Shown in pieces: positions 22,947 to 33,325 of a stretch of DNA of 64,000 bases; position 1 is the stretch's first letter; each line of letters begins with the position of its first letter. The notes under the pieces were generated by a model that was not told the DNA's origin, searched no databases, and saw only the letters and a program-made list of their open reading frames with translations. Location: contig OU426978.1 of the NCBI GenBank assembly GCA_911387785.2, positions 207,684,958 to 207,748,957 on the forward strand, in the 5' to 3' direction. The position numbers and the translations under genes were made by a program. Source of the stretch: Aelia acuminata. Its lineage: Eukaryota; Arthropoda; Insecta; Hemiptera; Pentatomidae.

Positions 22947-23227
22947 TATTTGTTTGTTTGCTTACTGTCCCTTATGCTACTAAGGCTAATCGGGCGGTGC
23001 TACTGTAGGATTCATAATTTTTTTCTATCCAGATATGGTTAGGATAGGGATCTTTAACGGGTACCTGACATTGCACAGGCTCCGGACCTCCACTTTACGT
23101 CCAATTCGAGGGACGGCATAGCCAAAGATTTTTTACTTTAAAAAATACGAGGGCCACCTCGGGACGCGAATCCGCAACCTTTAGTATTGTAGGTTGCCAT
23201 GCTAATCACTTCACCACGGGTGACCCC
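22947..23227 (-). mobile_element. tRNA-derived SINE, copy 2 (best preserved head)
   Basis: Minus strand begins GGGGTCACCCGTGG. A box GTGGTGAAGTGATTAGCATGG is split over the D-arm, and B box GGATTCGCGTCCC is close to the Pol III consensus. The unrelated body contains AAAGATCCCTATCC, and the tail is (AAAC)n-like (GCAAACAAACAAATAAAG). Head and body layout match 55488-55770 and 14885-15150. Confidence 0.75.
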
Positions 23228-23559
23228 AATTACCTTTTTTAAATAATCTGAATACAGTTAATAATTAATGCAGTTGTATTAATTGATTTTATACACGTAA
23301 TTAAATACGCGTTATGCCGTTAGATGGTACGCGTAGAAATAAAATTACTCGTTACAGGGTTTATCTCATGAAAAAAAAATAAATAAATAAAAACAATCTG
23401 AATATAACTAGTCAAAGCATAGTGCGTTAAATTATAAATAGATATTTATAGTAGTAGGTAGAAAATATTAAATACTTTACTGAATTAAATAATTATTTTT
23501 TAAGCAATATTAAAGAAACAAGGGGAAAAAAAAGCTATTCACCCCAGCGAATATTAGTT
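23228..23559. other. No gene seen
   Basis: AT-rich spacer between the SINE and a dispersed repeat. Confidence 0.5.
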
Positions 23560-23855
23560 GAAAGAGCTGGAATGACATTTAAATGTCGAACGAAAGGTGA
23601 GTTAGTAATTAGTAAATAGTCTGCGCTCTAAAACCGAACATTGCTAAATTTGACTAACGTTGTAACAAATGTTGTAACACAAAATGCAATGTTTTTATTG
23701 ACCAAAATATTATTAAAAATATAAAGTATATGTAGCACCATTTATTCTTGTTGCTAGATTTATGAGAAATTGATGAATTTCTGATGCTCAACACAGAAAA
23801 TCTATACTTCTAAAGTAAAAAATTCAACCTCTCAAAAAAGAGAATTCAAATACAT
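23560..23855 (+). repeat. Dispersed repeat, uninterrupted copy
   Basis: Shares GTCGAACGAAAG, AATAGTCTGCGCTCT, TATAAAGTATATGTA and TAGATTTATGAGA-ATTGATGAATTTC with 28571-29358, where a MITE interrupts it. Its class is unknown. It supplies the empty-site comparison for that MITE. Confidence 0.7.
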
Positions 23856-24155
23856 TTTATTGTATCTATCTTAAAAATTTAATATGTTGTGCGAACGTGT
23901 TTTCACATGAAAAATGCACGTGTTATTTTTGAGTGATTTTATTTATTTTTTTGAGGAACCACTTTCAACATCAAATAAATTCTGAAGGGCTGAGTGTTAA
24001 AATATTATAGAATAAAGAAGAATGCATGAAATGAATATTTCCTAATGTAAACTTACATGAAAATTATAGTCCACCTATACCTATCTATACCTAACAATGA
24101 CAATGATAGACTTGATTTCCCATCGGACTATGAACCCAGACTCACTAACCAAGAA
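23856..24155. other. No gene seen
   Basis: AT-rich, no supported feature. Confidence 0.5.
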
Positions 24156-24186
24156 CTAATTTTGCCGAAATAAAAAGTCCTGGGAG

Positions 24187-24378
24187 AGGCGATAGCTGTG
24201 GTCGAGCCTTTTTGGGCGACAAAGGATCCTAGTCCTTCCATGGTCTACTGGACAACTCCAGGAAACCGCCCGTGTCTTCTTCCAGCGATCCCTAATCAGC
24301 CGAAACTGTCTCGGCCGATGGTACGAGGGAAATAGGGAAGGAAATTCTTCGCAGTGTAGCCTAAAAATCTTCGAAAGG
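24187..24378 (+). CDS. Possible exon ending at a strong splice donor
   Basis: A GC-richer island on the plus strand ends in TTCGAAAG|GTAAGTAA, an almost ideal insect donor. The frame ending there is open for about 60 codons after a TAG (for example VLPWSTGQLQETARVFFQ and GRWYEGNREGNSSQCS). No acceptor, start codon or known domain fixes the left edge. It could equally be a non-coding exon or chance, and the minus-strand frame here has no better support. Confidence 0.2.
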
Positions 24379-24401
24379 TAAGTAACTAAAATGACGCACA
24401 A

Positions 24402-25084
24402 AGGATCAAAAGAAGAACGTAACTGATCAAGCCAACTCCATCAATCTGTGCTAATAAACATTGATGTAACTCATTTGGATTTTTATTTTTAAATTTTTGA
24501 ATTGAGAAATATTAATGAAGTATTTGTTCCATTCAGATTCAAAAAATGCAAACAAAAGGATACCTAGATATTTAATTCTAAGTTGAAATTTCCTAATACA
24601 CCACAATTTTTCCCTATAATAGAGTGGAGTAAATTGTAATTACTCCAATTGCTCAAATATGAGTACTCTTCTTGAAGGAGCATTTTGTATCACCAAGCTT
24701 AATAGTGCCAATATACAATATCATCGCCATCATTTTTAAGTAACGAATATTTTAATCCGAAATACTTTTTAGGAGGCCTCAAAAAGTAGTTTATGCTTCA
24801 ACTGAATCTTCCCAATTTCCTATATTTTTTTATAAAAAATAAAAAAACCAACAAATATAATAAGATAATGTGATTATAAAAAGGACTACCTTAGAAGAAA
24901 TAATTCAATGGTATTATATGCAGAATAGAAAAATATGCCATATTTGTCAGATGATATTGGATAACAATCGCTTCCCCCCCCCCCCCAATATTTTGGGAGG
25001 AGAAGAATGTCTCCTCCAATTTAAAAAGAAAAGAAAATACGATTATGTTCATTTATCCGAGTGTAGCCAATCAAATTTAATACA
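24402..25084. other. No gene seen
   Basis: AT-rich, with a C run at 24975-24987. The open frame at 24870-25112 has no recognisable features. Confidence 0.5.
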
Positions 25085-25345
25085 ATATAAATATAACACT
25101 TCTATGGGCTAACAATATTTATTCAACGAAAATATAAAATTATCAATGCCACACGAATTATGAATACACAAATATTAGAACAGGTTACAAAAATTATCAG
25201 TTTGTAACACAAATAATCTGCCATCATTTGTTATTGTTGTCATATGGCTTGAGCTTCACAATCACGACTAGTAAGATTAAGTCTAACTGTCCACTCGCTC
25301 GCTTCTTATATATAGTCGTAAAGAATGGTCCAGAAACTCGTGGAA
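25085..25345 (+). repeat. Dispersed repeat with TATA-like box, copy 2
   Basis: Diverged copy of 12330-12565 with a small insertion (TCTGCCATCATTTGTTATTG) absent from copy 1. Confidence 0.6.
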
Positions 25346-26236
25346 CGGCGTGGATGGTGCTCGAACATCGTAGTCACATACACGTGCTACGATTTTTCAC
25401 ATTCGTTACTTAAATGTAGAGGCTACGTTTAATACTGTCTACTTTAAAGGAAAGTGGCGCCTATGACTCAATAATTAGCTCAACTGGTCTAGGGACCGCC
25501 GGGGATGATAATGGTCCAATTTAGCAGTTCCCAGGATAGAGATAATTGACACGAGAACCTTAAATTGGTCAAGTTTGTAAAACCTACGGGAAGTGAATAT
25601 CAGGAATGCTGCCCGGCGATCTTTACGCCATATATCAAAAGTTATCGGGTCGGTAGGCAAATCTGTTTAGAGCAAGGATTGCTAAATTAGAGGAGCTTGA
25701 GGCGTGAGATGATTTTCATATTTCTTTTTACATATACTTATCATTTTCCTTATTTTTCTTTTACGTTTACTTATCATTCTATTATTTTAAATTATTTTAG
25801 TTTTATTTATATATCATTAGATATAAATATTCCATTCTCCAATTTCTGTCTATGTATGTATGTTACATCCCAAACTGTTGTATTAATTCATTTTATTTAT
25901 GTAATTAATACGCGTTATGTAGTAAGATGGGACGCTTAGAAATAAAGTTAATCGTTACAAGGTTACTGAAATTGGGGGGAAAACTGGTTTTAATAATTGA
26001 TTGAATTAAATTAATAATTTAATCATGAGTTTTTCTACGCATTCACTCTCTTGAGAACATGAACATTTTTTTTTTTTTTAATTAGTGACAGTACGGCAAT
26101 GAAAAACAATAATCCATGACTGATAATCAAATAAATATATATCTTGAATCTCTATTTAATTTTTATGAAAACTTCATTTAGTTAACTTGGAAACGAATAC
26201 GAACCTTACTACATACTTGATATACAAATAGGTCAA
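25346..26236. other. No gene recognised
   Basis: 25480-25680 is less AT-rich, but its minus-strand 61-codon frame matches no family I know. The remainder is AT-rich. Confidence 0.4.
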
Positions 26237-26632
26237 GGTGAATAGAGAGAAGGTGGGCTCACTTTGTACGGGGCAATATGGCTGCCCGAGACCTATGACG
26301 TAGTTGGACGCATCTGTCAATTTATCAATAAACTGATAATAAATTGATAACCTTGGATAGCCAGGTTATCAGCAGGTTGCTCAGCGAAAATGAAAATTTT
26401 AGCAATAAAAAAAGCTAAAAATGAGATTAAAAAAGTCACTGAAGAAACAAAAATCAGAAATCAGAATTTAAAATAATGGAAAATATTAATATTTTTACTT
26501 TAACCTGTAAGGAAAATTTATAGTATTTAAAGAGAATTAAATACGCAGAGGCTATCATGAGTCCGATGACTTAAGCGGGAAGAGGTTGTGCGGGTTTGCC
26601 TACGCAAGTGAGCCCACCTCCCTATTCAGCTT
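26237..26632. mobile_element. Short TIR element (MITE-like)
   Basis: Left AGGTGAATAGAGAGAAGG then TGGGCTCACTT is mirrored at the right by AAGTGAGCCCACCTCCCTAT then TCAGCT. About 26 bp of TIR bounds a ~395-bp AT-rich interior without a coding frame. The flanking CAAATAGGT.AAGGTGAA and TAAATAGGTAAGTGAAGG look like the 3' end of the HINE-like family, suggesting insertion there. Confidence 0.65.
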
Positions 26633-27413
26633 GTAAATAGGTAAGTGAAGGTAACATTTTGAAATATTGTGGGATGGATATGATACCCTAACATCTGCAA
26701 ATAATGAAATTTATGTTACCGTTCAAATAATAGTTTCAATGCGTGCATAACTTTAAAAGGGCATAAAACTTTTCCTCAAATGAATAAAAAAATTGCACTA
26801 AGCAGTTCGGTAAACTCACTGAATGTAATCGAAATCCCTCATGTTCCAGAGAGGGGGGGTGGGGGGAAAGGGGAGGCCAGGTGAGGTTAGCACACCTGGG
26901 AACTAATTAGGAGATAAATATTATCTGCTACGGTCAACGTTGGTCAACATCCTTCTTTGATAATACCGCAATATCCCACCTCGTTGAGAAACTAACTCTT
27001 TTCTTTTCTAAGCCCAGACGATGATTATGGAACGTTGTGATATACGATATTACGATGATTAATTTTTTGATGCATGATAATATTAAAAATATTATAACAC
27101 TTATAATTTTGGATCATAGAACTCAAGGGGTCTAAGTGAAATTTTCTTAATTTTTAGAGAATCAAATTTATTATTTTATTTATGAAGAAAAACAACTACG
27201 GTTATTATCACCCGTGAATTTGAAAAAGCTTATTTTTTTGGCATTTAGACATTTTGCATTTCCACGCTTCATATAATAAGGTTCGCATTCGCTTCCATTG
27301 TAACTAAATAATGTTTTCATAAAAATTGAATAGAGATTTATGATATATAATGATTTCATTATAATACGGCATGGAGTATTATGTTTGCATTGCCCTACTG
27401 TCATAAAAAAAAA
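26633..27413. other. No gene; G-rich patch
   Basis: Holds a G-rich tract (26848-26884, up to seven consecutive G) and AT-rich sequence. No gene was supported. Confidence 0.5.
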
Positions 27414-27632
27414 TCTGGTGCGTGCGCGCAACACACAACTTTCACTTACCAACTTACTTAGATTAGAAATTGAAGGGTTTCGTAGATTGCCATTTCTGAA
27501 AGTCACACATTTTCTACTCCATTTACCTATTTTTGTTTGTATTTGCTTTCTAAAGTATTCTATTTTTTTTAAATATTAAATAAAAGTTTGTTTGCTATAA
27601 TTCGGCAATGCAAGCAAAATACTCCAAGTCTA
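27414..27632 (+). mobile_element. HINE-like element, 5'-end fragment
   Basis: An A run is followed by TCTGGTGCGTGCGCGCAACA and ACTTTCACTTACCAACTTA, continuing to TTCGGCAATGCAAGC as in the copies at 57422 and 58069. The 3' part is missing. Confidence 0.75.
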
Positions 27633-28040
27633 GAAAATAGCACTGGCAAGCCTAAGGAGATTTCAATCATAAAATAAAATTGAGCTCTGTCAGTTACTAC
27701 ATTATAATCTAATATATTATAACTATATTATAATTATGTATATATACTTAATGAACTGTAATATCCATTTATCAGAGTTAGGATGTTACAACTCTTGGAT
27801 ATTTTGCAACTATAAATCACAATAAAATATCGGTGAGATGTAAAGGAATCCAAGTGACGAGACCTAGACCCCTTGAACTCCATGTATTTGTTAGTAGGTT
27901 CAGAGGCGCGCTCCACTGTGAAAAGAACCTATCGATAAATCCATTTGGATTCGCTTTTTTCAATAATTTCAGTTGGATCCTTTGCTCTATTCTAGGGTCC
28001 CCAATTGTATTCGATGTGGAAAAGATGATCCGTGCTGGTA

Positions 28041-28042
<2 letters not shown>
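27633..28042. other. No gene seen
   Basis: AT-rich, with TATAATTATATTATAATC-type low complexity near 27700-27740. Confidence 0.5.

Positions 28043-28088
<46 letters not shown>
28043..28088 (+). repeat. Poly-A tract of 46 bp
   Basis: An uninterrupted A run, unusually long. It may be the tail of a retroposed sequence on the plus strand. Confidence 0.95.
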
Positions 28089-28090
<2 letters not shown>

Positions 28091-28119
28091 GATTATAAAA
28101 ATGAACTATTTTTTTTTTA

Positions 28120-28160
28120 GCCGAAGTTTCGACCCAGAAATGCCTTCATCAAGGCCATAT
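28120..28160 (-). ncRNA. Degenerate Penelope-type hammerhead motif
   Basis: Minus strand: GGCCTTGATGAAGG, then GGGTCGAAACTTCGGCTA. It has TTGATGA (first core base changed), GAAAC, and flanks GGCC/GGCTA that still pair as stem I. Stem II is poor. Comparison with 18169-18213 and 35189-35228 supports a Penelope terminal-repeat relic that is unlikely to cleave. Confidence 0.55.
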
Positions 28161-28570
28161 AATGACGATGAATACGTAAGTAGTATCAAATGGCAGTAAA
28201 GCAGATTAAACTAATATAAATCCCGGAAATAAATGGATTTTACAGTTGAAATTGAAAACCAAACTACAAGGGCTTCATTTCTTAACTCTTTTTTTTCCAA
28301 CCCGGAAGACATTTAATTTATTTAATATCAACTTCAATGAATAAAAAAGGCAAATAATGTACATTCTTGAAAAATTGACATAAATTAGAAATAATCACAA
28401 AACGTACAAGATAAATAATAAATATAAGGGAGTTGATGTACATTTATCATACAACTTCAAGGACGCATATATTACATATATTAGTTCTTTTGATACATTA
28501 ATACGAATATATAAAAAATAGTCAAAAATTAAAATAAGTTAAATGATAGTTTGCCATGCAAAAGAAACAT
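28161..28570. other. No gene seen
   Basis: AT-rich and featureless. Confidence 0.5.
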
Positions 28571-28758
28571 GGAAAGAGCTCATTCACATTTATTAGTCGA
28601 ACGAAAGATGAGTTAATAATTAATAAATAGTCTGCGCTCTTAAACATTGTTAAATTTCACTAAGATTGTTACAAAATGTTTTTACACAAAACGCTTAAAA
28701 ATTTATTGAACCATATATCACTAATTTCAAAGAATATAAAGTATATGTAATAACATTT

Positions 28759-29249
28759 GAAGAGTCCACGGAAGAAAAGGTGAGAGTCAAATTTTTTCCG
28801 AATTGTAGTTTTATATATATATATATATATATATTAGTTCGTCTAGTTGAGTAGAATATGTTGGTGAAAAGAAGTAGTCAGAAAAAATGACCGTCGGTTG
28901 GTTACAAGGGATGGAAAGAACCACGTACTCGGAAGAAAGGGGGAATGTCCACGCGGAAAAACCTAGAATGGGGAAGAGTCATGTTAGAAGTTATATGGAT
29001 GGTGTATTAATATCACCATTTCATCAATAAAACAGGGAAGAAAGGGGGAGCGTCAAGGACTATCTGTGTTATGTCTGTTTCGGGCAAATTTATTATTTTG
29101 ACACGCAAAACAAAAAGAAAAAGGAAATATAAAAAAATTGAAGAAAAATGATAAAAGATACTTAAGTAATTAAAGATCCAAACCTAAAAACTCGATTTTC
29201 TCGGAAAGCACTCCAGATGACATCCCCCCTTTCTTCCGTGGACTCTTCA
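28759..29249. mobile_element. 491-bp MITE with TIRs and empty-site proof
   Basis: GAAGAGTCCACGGAAGAAA at the left is repeated inverted at the right (TTTCTTCCGTGGACTCTTC). ATTT flanks both ends, and the paralogous repeat at 23560-23855 has a single CCATTTATTC at that point, so the insertion and a 4-bp target duplication are directly inferable. Internal motifs GGAAGAAAGGGGG recur. There is no coding capacity. Confidence 0.8.
28811..28834. repeat. (TA)n microsatellite inside the MITE
   Basis: Short AT dinucleotide run. Confidence 0.85.
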
Positions 29250-29358
29250 TTTAGTATTGTAGCTAGATTTATGAGATATTGATGAATTTCTGATACTCAA
29301 CAAAGTTAGAAAATCTCTACTTCAAGTAGAAAATACTTCAACGTGTTAAAAAAGAGTA

Positions 29359-29791
29359 TTAGAGATGACCAAAGATTTATGAAATTACAAACTTGGTTCG
29401 ATGTTTGGTCAATTCGAATTTTCTGTACTATCTCTAAATAGAATATATTCAATGTCCTAAATTCACTTTATTTGGATACTTATAATAATTTGAAAAAATC
29501 ATCATTTATTTAACAATTGAGTGAATCATGTATGAATCCCGCAAAACCAATTAAAAATATTCAGAAAAAAATAAATATTTTTAATTATGTAAAATATTCG
29601 AGTGTCAAAATTTTTAATAGAGACTTACAAACGAACATTTTGCTGGCACATTACTTTCAACAGAATTACGCTAGTTTTTACAACAGACATAAGCGATTTG
29701 AAATTTTTGAATATCATATCAAATTACCAAAAGATTTATAAATACTTTTTTAAACATTTATATTTATAATTCTAGCTCAAGAAGCGTATAA
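29359..29791. other. No gene seen
   Basis: AT-rich. The 74-codon frame at 29517-29741 has no recognisable domain and typical AT-driven composition. Confidence 0.45.
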
Positions 29792-29991
29792 TCTCTATAT
29801 ATATAAGAGGCTTTGTCCTGACTGACAGAATCAACGCAGGGCAAAAACTACTAATGATAGAAACTTGAAGTTCAGAATTTAGACTTTAAACGCGATGTAG
29901 GTAACCACTAAGAAAGGAATTTCAAAAATGTAACCCCAAAGGGGCTTAAATGGCGAAATTGTCGTTTAACTCTAACGGAAATCTATTGTTG
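29792..29991 (+). mobile_element. Helitron 5'-end fragment
   Basis: A|TCTCTATATATATAAGAGG followed by CTTTGTCCTGACTGAC is a typical Helitron 5' end (TC start after A). The first 200 bp match the element at 30153-30733. It breaks off at the GGGATTTTAAACC repeat. Confidence 0.7.
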
Positions 29992-29992
29992 G

Positions 29993-30158
29993 GATTTTAA
30001 ACCATATGTTTTTATTTAAATACCGATTTAACGTTACAATAGTATTAAAATAGACATTCACATAAAATATGGCTACTGATTATTTAAATATTAGTAATCA
30101 AATTATGCACACTGTGATTCCCATGATTGGGGATGGTGCGTGTTTATTTCGATCTCTT
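29993..30158 (+). pseudogene. N-terminal fragment of an OTU-domain protease
   Basis: After a repeat shared with 12618-12673, ATG at 30069 opens a frame ending IPMIGDGACLFRSL. The I-GDG-x-C-L-F-R-S/A-L motif is the catalytic Asp/Cys region at the start of OTU cysteine proteases, which remove ubiquitin. OTU modules are also carried by some Helitrons and other large TEs. The frame is lost right after RSL at the junction with a Helitron 5' end, so only about 30 residues remain. Whether it came from a host gene or a TE protein cannot be decided; the Helitron context favours a TE. Confidence 0.6.
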
Positions 30159-30733
30159 CTCCATATATATATACTTCTCCATATGCATAAGAGGCTTTGT
30201 CCTGACTGACAGAATCAACGCAGAGCAAAAACTACTTATGATTAGAAACTTCGGAATTTAGATTTTAAAAGCGATGTAGGTAACCCACTAAGAAAGGAAT
30301 ATCAAAAATGTAACCTCTAAGAATATCTAAAATGTAATTGGCGAAATTGTCGTTTAACTCTAACGGACATCTATTTTCGAACTTCGAGAATATATATCTA
30401 ATTAGGACTCATTTTAAAGAATTTGATACGACGAGTTTAACTCGAAAGGCCCTATTGGGCGTCGAAAACCATGTTTTACAGCCGAAAAATGAAGCGTTCA
30501 CGACGAGTAAGTCATTTTTTGTTTCGGCGGTTTTAGTGAACTCTCTCCATTGCGCGTCTCCGTCTCTTCTACCGAGCCGGCAGCTTCCCCCTCCAACATT
30601 CCACCTACCGGAAGCTCAAATTCTACTAAATCTCCTTAACATCAGTTAACATATTATATTAGATCAATACCAAGATAATGGTCACAGAATTGATTTTAAA
30701 GGCTCGCGGGCGAAGCCGCGTTGGGAATGCTAG
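30153..30733 (+). mobile_element. Non-autonomous Helitron with both ends
   Basis: Starts TCTC (30153 or 30176) and shares its 5' 200 bp with 29792-29991. It ends with the hairpin GCGG-gcgaa-gCCGC, GTTGGGAATG and CTAG, followed by T. The ~560-bp body has no Rep or helicase motif. A 103-codon frame at 30338-30649 runs through it but I do not recognise a product. Confidence 0.75.
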
Positions 30734-31764
30734 TAATGTATAATTGGTTGAGTACCTTCTACATCATAAAATACAATAATTTTTTTAGTCTTTAAGTGGT
30801 GTGTAAAGATTGGAAATTTGGGCATGAAGGATAATACAATATAAGCAATGGGAGACAAAGACAGAGTTGAATAAAAATAAAAGAAACCAAGTCATTGTTT
30901 AAACCAGAACTCGATTAATATTCTATGGTGACAACAGTTTTTTTTTTTTCCTCCGAACAATGGATTCAAAAGTCTTCATAATTTCGTTTTTTTATTTGTG
31001 AAGATGGAGCAATTAAATTGTAATAAACGGATACCTGTGACTGCGCAATAGGTACTTTCTATACAACATATTCAAGGCCTTGAATCTTCAAATAATGTTT
31101 AAATTTGAAACTACTAAAAGCAATGAGCATATGTAAAGCTAAAGATGAGAAAATGGTGGACGCAAGCTCACCTTGGCGTCAGCTGTTCGAATCAACTTTC
31201 ACTGAAGTCAAGCAGCTGGCGAAGATCTGGGAAGGTAACAATGTGAATTGGGAAATATCTAAGATTATTTTAACATTTGTAACATGGGTAATATTGCGTT
31301 TAAAAATTATTAGCGTTTATGTTAGTTACGAATTTGACGGTCGTCTGCAACTTTCTACCACTGATAAACTGAATGGCAAGGTCTATCTTTCTCATTATGT
31401 AATAATTTTTATCCAAAATAATGTCAATCTAAAAAATAAAGTGCTAAAAATAAAACATGCGAACCTCTGTTATTATAAACGATGAATGATAATTAAAAAA
31501 TGGTACAGGTTATACACTTGATATGAATATTTCGCTATAAAGTTGGAAATAAAAATTCCATTACATCAGTTTAGGTGTTCTGATATGGCGGCCGGCTTGA
31601 GAAAAGAAAAAGATTTTTCGATCAAGCCCTACCCGATACCCTGAGTTCAGTTCGGGTTTACTGGGAATGCCCGATCTTCAACCTCCAATCAAGGTTTTAT
31701 CCACATTTTAGGAGAGCAATTCATTCGCTATGTACATTATAAGGTTCATATATACATATTTATA
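30734..31764. other. No established gene apart from one putative exon
   Basis: AT-rich. The frame at 31105-31234 is listed separately. A GC-richer patch at 31585-31690 has no clear function. Confidence 0.4.
31105..31234 (+). CDS. Possible small exon, unrecognised
   Basis: The plus-strand frame encodes KAKDEKMVDASSPWRQLFES followed by TFTEVKQLAKIWE in a patch less AT-rich than its surroundings, and meets a plausible donor GGGAAG|GTAACA at 31235. The part of the frame after the donor is AT-rich and looks intronic. No acceptor or start is convincing on the left and no domain is recognised. It may be a host exon or chance. Confidence 0.25.
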
Positions 31765-31897
31765 CAGGGTGTTTCGGAATTGCACGGCACTATTTTAGGT
31801 ACGTGTTCTCTAACACAAAATAAACAAAAAAGTTCATATTAACATATATCTCAAACTCATTTATTAAACAGATATCAAAGGTTAAAGATTTATTATT
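31765..31897 (+). repeat. Left TIR, 133 bp
   Basis: Perfect inverted match to 33193-33325, ending ...GGTTAAAGATTTATTATT. Confidence 0.95.
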
Positions 31898-32067
31898 TAT
31901 TTACTGCATTAAGACTGACTGTACAACGTTTAACGTGTTTAATACTAAATAAAAGGTTTTAATCACCTGATAAACAAATGAACGATAAGCAATGACAGTA
32001 GTTGCTCATCTGTTTGTCTAGTTCTGTGTGTTTTAGTGTGAGTGAATCTTGTGACACAGTTCAATTT

Positions 32068-33165
32068 ATGATTATCATGGGAGATACCACAAATTTATTC
32101 ACTTTTGATGAACAAACAGACATGCTTTTAACTTATGGCGAGGTACATACAAACGGTGCTGCTGCTGTTCGAAGATATCGTGAACAATTTCCTGACCGAA
32201 GAATACCAAATCGTAAAACGTTTGAGGCCATTGAAAGACGTCTTAGGGATAATGGTACGCTAAAACCTATACGAGTGAACGCCAGTCGACAACGATTTCG
32301 ACGAACTGCAAACGTAGAAGAAGAAATACTCGATGCTGTTCAGTTATCTCCTACTACTAGTACCAGAAGATTGTCACGTCGTTTCGATGTTTCCTCTACC
32401 AGCGTATGGCGAACATTACGCGAACAACAATTATATCCATTTCACGTATCAAGTAGGCAAGATTTGTTACCACAAGATTATAACAAGCGCAGAAATTTCT
32501 CCCAGTGGTTAATTCGACAGTGCACACGAGATCCTAACTTCCTGTACTGCATTTTGGTTACTTATGAATCTTGCTTTACAAGAAACGGGATTCTTAATTT
32601 TCGAAATACCCATACTTGGGCCGAAGAAAACCCTCATACGACCGCTGTTGGACATTACCAACATACATTCTCTTTAAATGTCTGGTGTGGTCTTCTAAGC
32701 GACAAAATCATCGGCCCCTTCTTTTTGCCACCTAGGCTGTCAGGTATATCTTACTTGCATTTTTTGCAAAATAATCTGCATGATATTCTAGAAGATATTC
32801 CGCTAGGCATTAGGCAAAGGCTGTGGTTTATGCATGACGGTGCTCCAGCTCACTTTTCTCATAGTGTCACTGATTATTTAAATGCAACTTATGGAGACCG
32901 ATGGGTTGGTCGAAACGGACCTGTTAAATGGCCACCACGATCTCCGGATTTAACGCCATTAGATTATTTTGTGTGGGGCTGGATGAAGTCGATGGTTTAT
33001 TCTGCGGCAGTTGACACGCAAGAAGAGCTAAGAAATCGGATCGTGGAAGCCGCAGTAACTATCAACCACCATCTTGATGCTAAACGAAAAGCCAGAGAAG
33101 CATGGATTCGTCGTGCTGAATGTTGCATTCAACAAAACGGAGGCGCCTTTGAACATTTACTCTAA
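32068..33165 (+). CDS. Mariner-type transposase, DD41D by spacing, first Asp replaced
   Basis: 365 codons from ATG at 32068 (MIIMGDTTNLFTF); a second ATG at 32077 is equally possible. N-terminal part: FTFDEQTDMLLTYGEV and RIPNRKTFEAIERRLRDNG, a helix-turn-helix region like the DUF4817-type DNA-binding domain. A second HTH follows (STRRLSRRFDVSSTSVWRTL). The catalytic core has CILVTYESCFTRNGI, WFMHDGAPAHFS and PRSPDLTPLDYFVWGW. In this family the first motif normally reads TDE; here codon 32563-32565 is TAT (Tyr), one base from GAT, so the enzyme should be inactive. The second and third Asp are 41 residues apart, as in the DD41D lineage. Otherwise the frame is intact, without stops or shifts. 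The enzyme would cut and paste the element at TA sites. Confidence 0.9.
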   Translation: MIIMGDTTNLFTFDEQTDMLLTYGEVHTNGAAAVRRYREQFPDRRIPNRKTFEAIERRLRDNGTLKPIRVNASRQRFRRTANVEEEILDAVQLSPTTSTRRLSRRFDVSSTSVWRTLREQQLYPFHVSSRQDLLPQDYNKRRNFSQWLIRQCTRDPNFLYCILVTYESCFTRNGILNFRNTHTWAEENPHTTAVGHYQHTFSLNVWCGLLSDKIIGPFFLPPRLSGISYLHFLQNNLHDILEDIPLGIRQRLWFMHDGAPAHFSHSVTDYLNATYGDRWVGRNGPVKWPPRSPDLTPLDYFVWGWMKSMVYSAAVDTQEELRNRIVEAAVTINHHLDAKRKAREAWIRRAECCIQQNGGAFEHLL

Positions 33166-33192
33166 ATGTTGTAATAATAATAAATAAATAGT

Positions 33193-33325
33193 AATAATAA
33201 ATCTTTAACCTTTGATATCTGTTTAATAAATGAGTTTGAGATATATGTTAATATGAACTTTTTTGTTTATTTTGTGTTAGAGAACACGTACCTAAAATAG
33301 TGCCGTGCAATTCCGAAACACCCTG
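33193..33325 (-). repeat. Right TIR, 133 bp
   Basis: Exact reverse complement of 31765-31897, followed by TA. Confidence 0.95.

Larger units (their letters stand above)
28571..29358 (+). repeat. Dispersed repeat, copy interrupted by a MITE
   Basis: Matches 23560-23855 on both sides of the insertion at 28759-29249. Confidence 0.7.
31765..33325 (+). mobile_element. Tc1/mariner-superfamily transposon, complete ends
   Basis: CAGGGTGTTTCGGAATTGCA opens the left end and the exact reverse complement closes the right end. The TIRs are 133 bp (31765-31897 and 33193-33325) with no mismatch. TA flanks both sides as the target duplication. It carries one transposase frame. Identical long TIRs point to a recent insertion. 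Confidence 0.95.

Noticed and set aside
28043..28088. Poly-A tract as the end of a processed pseudogene
   Set aside because: No coding similarity or target duplication was seen upstream, so the origin is undecided.
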